From positions 1 to 7,102 of the forward strand of contig JACOUZ010000139.1 of NCBI GenBank assembly GCA_016177515.1: a stretch of DNA of 7,102 nt, in the 5' to 3' direction. The notes beneath the pieces are model-generated. The model ran no database searches. It had not been told where the DNA came from and saw only the letters and a program-made list of their open reading frames with translations. This stretch comes from Acidobacteriota bacterium. Lineage in GTDB: Bacteria; Acidobacteriota; Polarisedimenticolia; Gp22-AA2. This document shows, piece after piece, positions 1 through 6,703 of this stretch. Both the position numbers and the translations under genes were made by a program. Within the stretch, counting starts at the first letter, position 1, and every line of letters starts with the position of its first letter.

Positions 1-17
1 CCGCGGAGGTCGACCGT

Positions 18-38
18 CGCCGCCCCCGCGAGGCGGCG
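18..38 (+). terminator. GC-rich hairpin, possible end of an upstream transcript
   Basis: CGCCGCC (18-24) can pair with GGCGGCG (32-38) to give a 7-bp all-GC stem with a 7-base loop. It is followed by TCTTAG, which is not a real U tract. If the open frame ending in TAG at 42-44 is the tail of an upstream gene, the hairpin would lie inside that gene and would not be a terminator. This is weak evidence, because GC-rich DNA forms such stems often by chance. Confidence 0.2.
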
Positions 39-224
39 TCTTAGCGTCAGGGGGAATCGCGGCCACGGGCCGCATCCGACTGGGTGATCGATCGCCGGAT
101 GGGCTATAAGAGGCCGGACATTGCTGCGGCGACGGCCGACACGACACTGTCGCAGGAAACGAAAGCTTGCGCCCGACGCGCCGGCTTGCATAGACTTGCC
201 GGGCTTCTGGTCACGGGCGCGGAC

Positions 225-240
225 CACGGCGAGCGCCGTG
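225..240. promoter_or_regulatory. 7-bp inverted repeat before the OmpA-family ribosome binding site
   Basis: CACGGCG (225-231) and CGCCGTG (234-240) form a perfect 7-bp inverted repeat with a 2-base centre. It ends 8 bases before the GGGAGG Shine-Dalgarno sequence at 249. It could be an operator palindrome or an mRNA hairpin that affects translation of the lipoprotein gene. No regulator family is recognised from the sequence. Confidence 0.25.
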
Positions 241-248
241 ACATTCCA

Positions 249-254
249 GGGAGG
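249..254 (+). promoter_or_regulatory. Ribosome binding site of the OmpA-family gene
   Basis: GGGAGG lies 5 bases before the ATG at 260 and 8 bases before a second, adjacent in-frame ATG at 263. Both starts give the same signal peptide less one Met. The spacing to the second ATG is the more usual one. Confidence 0.65.
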
Positions 255-259
255 ATGAC

Positions 260-1048
260 ATGATGCTCAAGCTGCGCGTGTCTTCGCCTCGTCCCGCGGG
301 CCGGGCGGCCGCGGTGCTTCTCGCGGCCGTCGTTGCGCTGTCGGCCGGGTGCGTGTCGAGCGGCAGGTACAGGTCGCTCGAGCAGGAGCGCGACGCTCTG
401 GCGGGCCGCAACCAGACCCTGCGGGGGGAGGTGAACGCCGCCAACCAGAAGGGCGAGGCCCTGGCCCAGGAAAAGAGCGCCCTGGCCTCCGAAAAGACGG
501 CCCTCGAGGCGCGGCTGGCCCAGCTCCAGGAGCAGGAGAAGGCCCTCGGCTCGCAGCTGCAAGAGCACGCGGAGGAGGCCCGGCAGCTCAAGGCCACCTA
601 CGACGGCCTGCTCGGAAGCCTGAAGAAGGAGCTCGAGGCCGGCCAGATCCAGGTGCAGCAGCTGCGCGACGGATTGAGCGTCAACGTGGCCCAGGAGATC
701 CTGTTCGCCTCCGGATCCGCGGCGCTCGACAAGAGCGGCAGCGAGGTCCTGCAGCGGGTGGCGGAGCAGCTCAAGCAGACGAGCTACCAGGTCGTGGTCA
801 CCGGCCACACCGACAACAAGCCGATCGGGCCGGGGCTCGTCAGCCGCTACCCGACCAACTGGGAGCTGGCCGGGGCGCGCGCCGCGAGCGTCGTGCGGCT
901 GTTCGTGGAATCCGGTCTGCCCGCCAGCCGCCTGCTGGCGGCGTCGATGGGGGAGACGCAGCCTGTCTCTTCGAACGACACGCCGGAAGGGCGGGCCAGG
1001 AACCGCCGCATCGAGATCCGGCTCCGGCCGGTCGTGGTCGAGGAATAG
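260..1048 (+). CDS. OmpA/MotB-family peptidoglycan-binding lipoprotein
   Basis: This 262-residue protein is predicted to be an outer-membrane lipoprotein that anchors the envelope to peptidoglycan. Residues 1-30 form a lipoprotein signal peptide ending in a lipobox, LSAG, before Cys31. Residue 32 is Val rather than Asp, which by the E. coli Lol rule favours the outer membrane. Residues about 36-137 are rich in Glu, Lys, Gln, Ala and Leu and should form a coiled-coil stalk. Residues about 145-258 are a complete OmpA C-terminal domain: ILFASGSAAL (147-156), TGHTDN (181-186) with Asp185, NWELAGARA (200-208) with Arg207, and NRRIEIRL at the end. Asp185 and Arg207 match the pair that contacts diaminopimelate in OmpA. 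The Asn-Trp-Glu-Leu motif and the stalk resemble MotB-like and stand-alone OmpA proteins, but there is no membrane-spanning channel helix as in true MotB. The next gene begins 44 bases downstream on the same strand. The specific role is unknown. Confidence 0.9.
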   Translation: MMLKLRVSSPRPAGRAAAVLLAAVVALSAGCVSSGRYRSLEQERDALAGRNQTLRGEVNAANQKGEALAQEKSALASEKTALEARLAQLQEQEKALGSQLQEHAEEARQLKATYDGLLGSLKKELEAGQIQVQQLRDGLSVNVAQEILFASGSAALDKSGSEVLQRVAEQLKQTSYQVVVTGHTDNKPIGPGLVSRYPTNWELAGARAASVVRLFVESGLPASRLLAASMGETQPVSSNDTPEGRARNRRIEIRLRPVVVEE

Positions 1049-1092
1049 GGCGCGGCGCGATCCGCCCAGGCGAAGCATCCGGCTGACCTTGA

Positions 1093-2898
1093 ATGGTCGA
1101 TGAAGGGATTGTCCTGGCCGTCCCGGCCGCGCTCGCGGTCTCGTGCGCGGGTCCGGGACTCCTGCTCCTCCGCCGGGCGCGGCTCCGTCCGGACGAGACG
1201 ATCGTCGCCGGGATCGTCCTGTCGCTGCTTCTTCTCTACCTGTCCTCGTTCGCCGTGTTCGCCCTGGGGATCGGCAGGGCCGCCCATTACGCGATCCTGG
1301 CGATCTGCGTGGCCCTGACGGTCGCGGCGGCGCCCGACATCCGGAGTCTCGTCCGTTCGCCGGATGTCCGGGCGCTCCTGGGGGGGCTCGGCCTGGTTCT
1401 TGTCTGGGTCGTGTCGCTTCTGGCCCTCATCCGGAACTACTCGGGGGCGACCTGGTACGGAGACTGGCTGGAGCACTACAGAAGGACCGAGTTCTTCCTC
1501 GGCGGCCACCCCCCGGGGGAGACCTTTCTCGACTACCCGCTGCCCGCCCGGCCGCCGCTTGTGAACGTCCTGTGCGCGCACTTCCTGGCGCTGTTTCGCG
1601 ACCGGTTCCGCGTCTATCAGCTCACGAGCTCGCTCTTGAGTCTTCTCGCGTTCCTGCCTGCGGCCCTCCTCGCGCGGCAGTTCGCCCCGCGCGGCCGGCG
1701 AGTCGCGGGGATCGTGGGGGCGTTTCTCATCTGCAGCCCGATGTTCGTGCAGAACGCCACCTACGCCTGGACCAAGCTGCCGGCGGTCTTCTTCGTCCTG
1801 GCCGGGTTGCACTTCTACCTGACCGGCGTGCGGAGCGGGGAGTTCGCTCGCATCTTCCTGTCGTTTGCGGCGCTCGCGGCCGGGGTCCTCACCCACTACT
1901 CGGCCGTTCCGTACGCCGTTTTCCTGGGATTCCACTGGCTGTTCGGGGTCGTGCCGCGCTCGTCCAGACGACTGCGCGACCTCGTCGCCGTGTGCGGGAC
2001 GAGCGTGGTCCTGATGGTATCGTGGTTCGGCTGGTCCGCGGCGGTCTACGGCGTGCGGCCGACGCTGACCGCGGCCTCGACGGCGCCCGACGGATCGACC
2101 CTCGGGGCAGGGGACCTGGCCGCGACGACGGTTCGCGTTCTTTTCGAGACCCTCGTTCCGCCCATCGTCCGGAACGTGCCGCGCGATCCGCTCCGGGAAG
2201 GGCTCACCTGGGGGAGCCTCCGGGACGCCGCCTTCGCGCACTACCAGATGAATCTCCCGCTGGCCCTCGGGCTCCTGGGGGCCCCGCTGCTGCTTTATTG
2301 TCTGTGGCGGGCTTACCGGGAGCGCCGCGCCGCGACGGCGCCCGGCCAACCGGCCGTCCCGGCGCCGGCCGGCGTGGTCGGAGCGGCCGAAGGCCCGGGC
2401 GCCCGCGAGATGGGGAGCTCCTTCTGGATCCTCTTTGTCGTCTTCAACCTCGTGGCGGGGAGCGCCCTCACGGCGGCCACGTCGCGGGGGGTGGAGGCGC
2501 CTCTGGGGCTGGCGCAGCTCCAGATGCAGCCCCTGGTGTTGCTGGCCGTCGCCTTCCTCGCTTCACGCTTCGGCGGATGGAGCCGGCCGGTCAAGTGGGT
2601 GGCAATCGGCGGTCTTCTGGTCGACCTGCTCCTCGGAATCGCGCTGCACCTCTGGTTCGAGAGCGCCCCGCTGGATGGCCTGGAGCGGGCCAGTCGGTTC
2701 TGGCCGTCTCCCTCCGACCTGAGGATCGGGACGACGATGGACAACCTGATCCTGCAGGTGCAGCACGGCACCGTCTTCCTGGGCAGCCACCTCAGGAAAT
2801 GGGCCTGGCTGGCGGCGCTTCTCGCCGGCGCGGCGCTCAGTGTCACCCTGGTATCACTGGTGCGTGAGGCGAGGATGGATTGCCCGGCGAGGTCCTGA
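1093..2898 (+). CDS. Polytopic membrane protein, probable GT-C type glycosyltransferase
   Basis: This 601-residue integral membrane protein has roughly a dozen or more hydrophobic segments, for example near 5-25, 38-60, 97-113, 173-197, 203-245, 252-286, 296-320, 386-405, 442-462, 470-492, 501-521 and 568-590. After the fourth segment comes a hydrophilic loop with YGDWLEHYRRTEFF (122-135), followed by DYPLPARPPLVN. An acidic residue (Asp124 or Glu127) in an early outward-facing loop followed by paired helices is the layout of GT-C enzymes, which move sugars from polyprenyl-phosphate donors at the membrane. I infer this from topology and that motif; donor and acceptor are unknown. Residues about 406-440 are a Pro/Ala-rich linker. 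An in-frame TGA at 1090-1092 touches the ATG, so the start cannot be further upstream. No clear Shine-Dalgarno is visible, so translation may depend on the gene before. The stop at 2896-2898 abuts the arfB start. A general membrane permease-like protein is the alternative. Confidence 0.75.
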   Translation: MVDEGIVLAVPAALAVSCAGPGLLLLRRARLRPDETIVAGIVLSLLLLYLSSFAVFALGIGRAAHYAILAICVALTVAAAPDIRSLVRSPDVRALLGGLGLVLVWVVSLLALIRNYSGATWYGDWLEHYRRTEFFLGGHPPGETFLDYPLPARPPLVNVLCAHFLALFRDRFRVYQLTSSLLSLLAFLPAALLARQFAPRGRRVAGIVGAFLICSPMFVQNATYAWTKLPAVFFVLAGLHFYLTGVRSGEFARIFLSFAALAAGVLTHYSAVPYAVFLGFHWLFGVVPRSSRRLRDLVAVCGTSVVLMVSWFGWSAAVYGVRPTLTAASTAPDGSTLGAGDLAATTVRVLFETLVPPIVRNVPRDPLREGLTWGSLRDAAFAHYQMNLPLALGLLGAPLLLYCLWRAYRERRAATAPGQPAVPAPAGVVGAAEGPGAREMGSSFWILFVVFNLVAGSALTAATSRGVEAPLGLAQLQMQPLVLLAVAFLASRFGGWSRPVKWVAIGGLLVDLLLGIALHLWFESAPLDGLERASRFWPSPSDLRIGTTMDNLILQVQHGTVFLGSHLRKWAWLAALLAGAALSVTLVSLVREARMDCPARS

Positions 2899-3342
2899 AT
2901 GACGGTCCGCACGCTGCAGATCGGCAATCGGATACGGGTGGAAGCCGGCGAGCTGCGATTTCACTACGCGCGCAGCGCGGGCGCCGGCGGACAGAACGTC
3001 AACAAGGTCAGCAGCAAGGCGATCCTGCGCTGGGCGATCGGTGAGGCGCCGGGAGTGCCGCCCGACGTCCGCGAGCGCTTCCTGCTCCGCTTCGCCCGCC
3101 GGATCACCCGCGACGGCGAACTGGTCCTCACCAGCCAGCGCTTCCGCGATCAAAGTCGCAACGTCCGAGACTGTCTCGACAAGCTGGCCGCCATGCTGGC
3201 GCAGGTCGCCGAATCCCCGGCGCCGCGCCGGCCGACCCGGCCCGGACGGGGGAGCAGGGAGCGGCGCCTGCACGACAAGCGGACCCGCTCCGCCATCAAG
3301 AGCCGGAGGCGGCGGCCGGACGAAGACGACTCGTCCGAGTAA
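2899..3342 (+). CDS. arfB: ArfB, alternative ribosome-rescue peptidyl-tRNA hydrolase
   Basis: The 147-residue product is a class-I release-factor-like hydrolase. It acts in the cytoplasm on ribosomes stalled on mRNAs without a stop codon, releasing the nascent chain. The catalytic GGQ is at residues 30-32 within SAGAGGQNVNKVSSKA, the family signature. The globular domain runs to about residue 105. It is followed by a strongly basic, disordered tail (about 107-139, including RPTRPGRGSRERRL and KSRRRR) that in characterised ArfB inserts into the empty mRNA entry channel. The length matches E. coli ArfB/YaeJ (140 residues), and there is no stop-codon-recognition domain as in RF1 and RF2. The ATG follows directly on the TGA of the preceding gene (TGAATG), so translational coupling by stop-start reinitiation is likely. 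No separate ribosome binding site is evident. Confidence 0.93.
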   Translation: MTVRTLQIGNRIRVEAGELRFHYARSAGAGGQNVNKVSSKAILRWAIGEAPGVPPDVRERFLLRFARRITRDGELVLTSQRFRDQSRNVRDCLDKLAAMLAQVAESPAPRRPTRPGRGSRERRLHDKRTRSAIKSRRRRPDEDDSSE

Positions 3343-3344
3343 AG

Positions 3345-3371
3345 CGGCCGGCGTCGTCTCCTTGCCGGCCG
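3345..3371. terminator. GC-rich hairpin between the convergent blocks
   Basis: CGGCCGGC (3345-3352) pairs with GCCGGCCG (3364-3371) to give an 8-bp all-GC stem with an 11-base loop. It sits in the 47-base gap between the convergent arfB and DUF2911 stop codons. Read on the minus strand it is followed by GCTTT, a short U stretch; on the plus strand there is no U tract. It may end transcription from either side, more plausibly the minus-strand unit, but it lacks a strong canonical tail. Confidence 0.4.
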
Positions 3372-3389
3372 GCAGCGGCCTTCATCGCT

Positions 3390-4247
3390 TCAGCGGCCGC
3401 CGGCGGCCTTCCACTCGGCGATTTGCTTCTCGGTCTTGGCGATTTCGCTCGCGTTGTCCTTCTCCTCCTTGCCGATCTTCACCGCCTTCTCGGCGAGGGC
3501 GATGGCTTCCTTTTTCTTGCCGTCCCGCTCGAGCATGGAGGCCTTCAGCCGGAGGTTCCAGTAGGTCTCCTTCATGGCGACCGACTGGTCGATCCATTTC
3601 ATCGCGTCGGTGCGGTTGTCCAGGTTGGCGCTGAACGCGAAGCTGGCGGCGCTGTAAGGGACGGACCACTCCTTCACGTCGCCGGACAGGGCCTCGCGGA
3701 TGTTGGCCAGCGCCTGGTTCGTGGTATCGGCCTCGATCCGGAGCGGCAGTCGCAGCTTCTCCCAGGCCAGCTCGACCGTCGCGGAGTCGTTGGACACCTC
3801 GGGGAAGGAGAACGACATCCACTCCTGGTGCGGCCCGGCCACCGGCTCGACCTGGATCCGGAGCGCATCCTTGGCGGCGTCGTACTCGTAGCTGCCCCAC
3901 TGCTCCGCGGCCTTGTTGAAGATCATCGTCCAGGATGTCTTGCCGGGGATGGTGTGGAAGCTGTAGGTCCCGGCCGGAAGCGGCTTGCCGTTGATCTTCA
4001 CCGCCTGGCTGATAGTGAAGGTCGTCGCTTCGTTCGCACCCGTCCGCCACACTTCGTCGTAGGGGACCAGCCCCCCCCAGATGACGCGGCCCTTCACCCC
4101 GGGGCGGTTGTACAGGATGGTGACGTCGGTCAGCCCCACCGTCTGCATGACCGTCGCCCTCTGGCTCACGCGCGGGAGCTTCAGATCCGCGAATGCGCCC
4201 GGCGCGAGGGCCATCATGATCGCAATCGACACCACGGCCTTCTTCAT
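3390..4247 (-). CDS. Exported DUF2911 family protein with TPR-like C-terminus
   Basis: The protein has 285 residues from the chosen start. Residues 1-20 are a signal peptide (MKKAVVSIAI start, cleavage probably after AFA20), so it acts outside the cytoplasm. Residues about 24-170 form the DUF2911 domain, with the family signature around 46-78 (YNRPGVKGRVIWGGLVPYD, then EVWRTGANEATTFT) and PAGTYSFHTIPG at 91-102. Residues about 175-280 are helical. A stretch at 228-262 with Trp230, Leu232 and the pattern KKKEAIALAEKAVK resembles a tetratricopeptide repeat, and a charged helix follows. DUF2911 proteins have no established biochemical function that I know of. The start at 4247 rather than 4316 is chosen because it begins the signal peptide and is preceded by GAGGAGG at 4260-4254. 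The dinB-like gene ends 35 bases upstream on the same strand, so the two are probably cotranscribed. An 8-base G run (plus-strand C 4071-4078) encodes part of the WGG motif. Confidence 0.88.
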   Translation of the reverse strand: MKKAVVSIAIMMALAPGAFADLKLPRVSQRATVMQTVGLTDVTILYNRPGVKGRVIWGGLVPYDEVWRTGANEATTFTISQAVKINGKPLPAGTYSFHTIPGKTSWTMIFNKAAEQWGSYEYDAAKDALRIQVEPVAGPHQEWMSFSFPEVSNDSATVELAWEKLRLPLRIEADTTNQALANIREALSGDVKEWSVPYSAASFAFSANLDNRTDAMKWIDQSVAMKETYWNLRLKASMLERDGKKKEAIALAEKAVKIGKEEKDNASEIAKTEKQIAEWKAAGGR

Positions 4248-4253
4248 ACGCGT

Positions 4254-4260
4254 CCTCCTC
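4254..4260 (-). promoter_or_regulatory. Ribosome binding site of the DUF2911 gene
   Basis: GAGGAGG on the minus strand lies 6 bases before the ATG at 4247-4245. It decides for this start over the upstream ATG at 4316, which lies inside the preceding gene and would add an implausible N-terminus before the signal peptide. Confidence 0.8.
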
Positions 4261-4282
4261 GAGAAACATGTGGGTTGCATGG

Positions 4283-4891
4283 CTACCTGCCGCTCGCCTG
4301 CTGCGGGGCGCTCCACGGCGGCACGACGCCCACGCTCCGGGCGTAGGCGATCGACTGCCCCAGGTGCTCGTGCGCGTGGCTCAGCAGGATCAGGATGTAG
4401 GCCCGCTTGGAGGCCGGAAAGCCGAAGATATCGACCTCGGTGCCGAGTTCCTTGGCGGGGATGGTCTTGATCGCCTCGGCGGCATAGTCGAACGACTCCC
4501 GGAGCCGGGCGATGACTTCATCTTTCGAGGTGATCTCGGACTCCCACTTGGCGGCCAGCTCGAACGGCTTTTCTGGAATCGTCACCCCTTTCGGGGGGGC
4601 CGCGCCGAGCAGGGAAGGGATCAGGATGTTGGGGCCCACGACGTGCATGTAGACCTCGCTCACCTTCCGCACGGCGTCGTTCGGCCGCCAGGAGAACCTG
4701 TCGGCCGGCATCGCCTCGGCCAGAGAGATCAGCTGCTTCCCCACGCGGGCCAAGTTGGCGATCGCGTCGCTGGTGAAATCCGACCTGGCCGCCGCTTTCT
4801 TCTTCGCCTCGGCCGGGGCCGGCGGCAGCAAGCTCGCCGCCAGGGCGATGCAGCTCATCGCGAGAAACGGCGCAGTTTTCGAGCCTCTCAT
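4283..4891 (-). CDS. Exported DinB-superfamily putative metalloprotein
   Basis: The 202-residue product begins with a signal peptide: basic start, hydrophobic core about 8-22, possible cleavage after the Ala-Glu-Ala at 27-29, so it should be periplasmic or secreted. The rest resembles the DinB/YfiT four-helix bundle. The first helix holds ANLARVGKQLISLAEAMP (45-62), then FSWRPNDAVRKVSEVYMHVV (66-85). The last conserved helix is LLSHAHEHLGQSIAYAR (169-185). His83, His172 and His176 match the spacing of the three metal-binding histidines of the family, so the metal site seems intact. Cytoplasmic relatives include thiol-dependent transferases that use bacillithiol or mycothiol; whether an exported member is an enzyme is unknown. 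The start is supported by AGGAGG 4 bases upstream. It lies 66 bases after the symporter stop and 35 bases before the DUF2911 gene, all on one strand. It is not the DNA polymerase also called DinB. Confidence 0.85.
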   Translation of the reverse strand: MRGSKTAPFLAMSCIALAASLLPPAPAEAKKKAAARSDFTSDAIANLARVGKQLISLAEAMPADRFSWRPNDAVRKVSEVYMHVVGPNILIPSLLGAAPPKGVTIPEKPFELAAKWESEITSKDEVIARLRESFDYAAEAIKTIPAKELGTEVDIFGFPASKRAYILILLSHAHEHLGQSIAYARSVGVVPPWSAPQQASGR

Positions 4892-4895
4892 CGGT

Positions 4896-4902
4896 CCTCC
4901 TC
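4896..4902 (-). promoter_or_regulatory. Ribosome binding site of the dinB-like gene
   Basis: GAGGAGG on the minus strand, within GGGAGGAGGA, lies 4 bases before the ATG at 4891-4889. Together with the signal peptide that follows it fixes the start. Confidence 0.75.
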
Positions 4903-4904
4903 CC

Positions 4905-4924
4905 GCCGCCCGGTTGCCGGCGGC
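4905..4924 (-). promoter_or_regulatory. Hairpin directly before the dinB-like ribosome binding site
   Basis: On the minus strand GCCGCCGG, loop CAA, then CCGGGCGGC can fold into an 8-bp stem with one bulged G. It lies in the 66-base gap after the symporter stop and ends 2 bases before the Shine-Dalgarno. It has no U tract, so it is not a standard terminator. It might limit read-through or shield the ribosome binding site, or may simply reflect the GC-rich sequence. Confidence 0.25.
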
Positions 4925-4957
4925 TCTTGCCCGTCCGTCCTGATCGGGGGTGCCATC

Positions 4958-6703
4958 CTAGCCCCGTCCGGGCCCGGAGGCAACGGGATCCTTCGGCGCC
5001 GGTTCCATCCGGCGCTGCCGCGGCCCGGGGAGGGCCGCCTGCAGGACCGTGCCGAGCGCCAGGACCATGCCGCAGCCGATCAGGTTGTACCAGAGGTATC
5101 CGATGTCCGTGGTGAAGTAGAGGGCGATCACCATCGCTTCGGCCACAAGCGCCGCCGCGAACACCGCGGTGCCCCCCACCCGCTTCAGGAGGAAGGCGGT
5201 CAGGAAGATCCCCAGGAGGGTGCCGTAGAAGAGGGACCCGAGGATGTTGACCGCCTCGATCAGATTTTCCACCAGATAGGCGGTCATCGCGAAGGAGATG
5301 GCCACCAGCCCCCAGAAGGCGGTCAGCACCCGCGAGACGATCACATAGTGCCGCTCCGTCTCCCGGGGCCGGAGGAGGCGCTGGTAGAGATCGACGGTGC
5401 TGGTGGAGCCGAGGGCGTTCAGCTCCGAGGAGGTGGACGACATCGACGCGCAGAAGATCACCGCGATCAGGAGCCCGACCACTCCCCGGGGGAGGTGGTG
5501 CAGGATGAAGGTCAGGAAGACGTAGTCGGAGTCCTTCACTTCCATCTTCGGATCGACCCGGACGACCAGGTCTTTGGCCTCCGACCGGATCTCCTCCGCG
5601 CGCCGCTCCAGGCCTTTGGCCCGGGCCTGGGCGGCGGCGATGGCGCCCTCGTCCTCCCCCTCCAGGGCCGCGGCCAGGGCCCGGATCGCCTCCCGCTTCT
5701 CCCGGAAGGCGGCGGAATACCGGGCCTCCAGGTCGCGCATCTCCGGGGCGCGGGACGACTCGTGGACCGCCCGGACCGCCGTGTGCTTGAACAGGATCGG
5801 CGGCTCCACGAACTGGTAGAAGAGAAAGACCATCACTCCCGTGAGCAGGATGAAGAACTGCATCGGAACCTTGAACACGGCGTTGAACATCAGGCCGAGG
5901 CGGCTCTCGGTCACCGTCTCTCCGGACAGATAGCGCCCCACCTGGGATTGATCGGTGCCGAAATAGGACAGAGCCAGGAACAGCCCGCCGAGAATCCCGG
6001 ACCAGAAGGTGTAGCGGGCGCTGTAATCGAGGGAGAAGTTGATGACCTCGAGCCGGCCCATCTTCCCCGCCACCTCCAGAGCCCGCGAAAAGGGGATATG
6101 CCTGGACAGGTCGGAGACGACGAGGAGGAACGCCACCGCCATGCCGACCAGGATGACGGCCATCTGGTGCTTCTGCGTCAGGCTGACCGCGCGCGTCCCG
6201 CCGGACACCGTGTAGACCACGACCAGGATCCCCATCAGGAGAATGGTGACATCGAGGTTCCAGCCGATCAGGGTCGAAAGGATGATGGAGGGGGCGTAGA
6301 TGGTGATCCCGGCGGCCAAGCCCCGCTGGATCAAGAACAGGAAGGCCCCCAGCTGGCGGGTCTTCAGATCGAACCGCCGCTCCAGGTACTCATAGGCCGT
6401 GTACACCCCGAGCCGGTAGTACATCGGGATGAACAGCGCCGAGACGATCACCAGGGCGATGGGAAGACCGAGATAGTTCTGGACGAACGCCATCCCCTGC
6501 TCGTAGGCGAGACCGGGCGTGGAGAGAAACGTGATGGCGCTGGCCTGGGTGGCCATCACGGACAGGCCGATGGTCCCCCACTTCATCGTGTGATCCCCGC
6601 GGAAATACCCCTCCAGGTCGCGGCTGCCGCGGGTCTTCCAGATCCCGTAGGCGGCGATGGCCAGAAGGGTGCCGAAGAGCACGACGAAGTCGAGGAGGCT
6701 CAC
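4958..6703 (-). CDS. Sodium:solute symporter (SSS family) with helical insert
   Basis: The product has 581 residues from the chosen GTG. It is an inner-membrane Na+-coupled transporter of the LeuT-fold SSS family (SGLT/PutP type). Family motifs in order: SAITFLSTPGLAYEQG (55-70), YEYLERRF (104-111), SGGTRAVSLTQKHQ (167-180), FGTDQSQVGRYLS (248-260), and FCASMSSTSSELNALGST (417-434), which includes serines in the position of the Na2 sodium site. Many hydrophobic segments span residues 4-22, 44-62, 76-97, 117-143, 151-166, 179-197, 233-247, 280-299, 396-418, 455-476, 482-505 and 510-530. Between about 306 and 392 lies a long charged insert, absent from short SSS proteins, that should form a helical hairpin. 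The GTG at 6703 is preferred because it overlaps the upstream small ORF's stop as GTGA and puts the first helix near the N-terminus. A GTG at 6715 and an ATG at 6784 are less likely. Substrate is unknown; the neighbouring deacetylase hints at an amidated compound. Confidence 0.9.
   Translation of the reverse strand: MSLLDFVVLFGTLLAIAAYGIWKTRGSRDLEGYFRGDHTMKWGTIGLSVMATQASAITFLSTPGLAYEQGMAFVQNYLGLPIALVIVSALFIPMYYRLGVYTAYEYLERRFDLKTRQLGAFLFLIQRGLAAGITIYAPSIILSTLIGWNLDVTILLMGILVVVYTVSGGTRAVSLTQKHQMAVILVGMAVAFLLVVSDLSRHIPFSRALEVAGKMGRLEVINFSLDYSARYTFWSGILGGLFLALSYFGTDQSQVGRYLSGETVTESRLGLMFNAVFKVPMQFFILLTGVMVFLFYQFVEPPILFKHTAVRAVHESSRAPEMRDLEARYSAAFREKREAIRALAAALEGEDEGAIAAAQARAKGLERRAEEIRSEAKDLVVRVDPKMEVKDSDYVFLTFILHHLPRGVVGLLIAVIFCASMSSTSSELNALGSTSTVDLYQRLLRPRETERHYVIVSRVLTAFWGLVAISFAMTAYLVENLIEAVNILGSLFYGTLLGIFLTAFLLKRVGGTAVFAAALVAEAMVIALYFTTDIGYLWYNLIGCGMVLALGTVLQAALPGPRQRRMEPAPKDPVASGPGRG

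Larger units (their letters stand above)
1..259. other. Non-coding leader upstream of the OmpA-family gene
   Basis: I see no convincing complete gene here. A short open frame from base 3 to a TAG at 42-44 has GC-rich third positions and could be the last 13 codons of an upstream plus-strand gene, but another frame looks similar, so this is not called. A hairpin at 18-38 follows. TATAAG at 105-110 resembles a sigma70 -10 box, but no good -35 box lies 16-18 bases upstream. A perfect inverted repeat lies at 225-240, just before the ribosome binding site. The promoter of the downstream gene is probably in this stretch but cannot be placed from sequence alone. Confidence 0.5.

Noticed and set aside
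81..110. Sigma70-type promoter with TATAAG at 105-110
   Set aside because: The -10 match is good, but the bases 16-18 upstream (GGGTGA region) do not resemble TTGACA, and one hexamer alone is weak evidence.
260..1048. Flagellar motor protein MotB
   Set aside because: The C-terminal domain is similar, but the N-terminus is a lipoprotein signal with Cys31 rather than a membrane helix with the proton-binding Asp, and no motA lies next to it.
847..2349. 500-codon open frame on the minus strand, antisense to the OmpA-family gene and the membrane protein gene
   Set aside because: It has the same composition artefact, no recognisable motif, and spans the junction of two well-supported genes on the opposite strand.
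1143..2867. 574-codon plus-strand frame overlapping the membrane protein gene
   Set aside because: It is rich in Arg, Gly and Pro without hydrophobic segments. The overlapping frame encodes a coherent polytopic membrane protein and is clearly the real one.
2899..3342. Peptide chain release factor RF1 or RF2 instead of ArfB
   Set aside because: The GGQ domain is present, but the protein has only 147 residues, lacks the codon-recognition domains, and has the basic tail typical of ArfB.
4248..4316. Upstream ATG at 4316 as start of the DUF2911 gene
   Set aside because: It would add 23 residues before a normal signal peptide and overlap the preceding gene, whereas the ATG at 4247 has a strong ribosome binding site.
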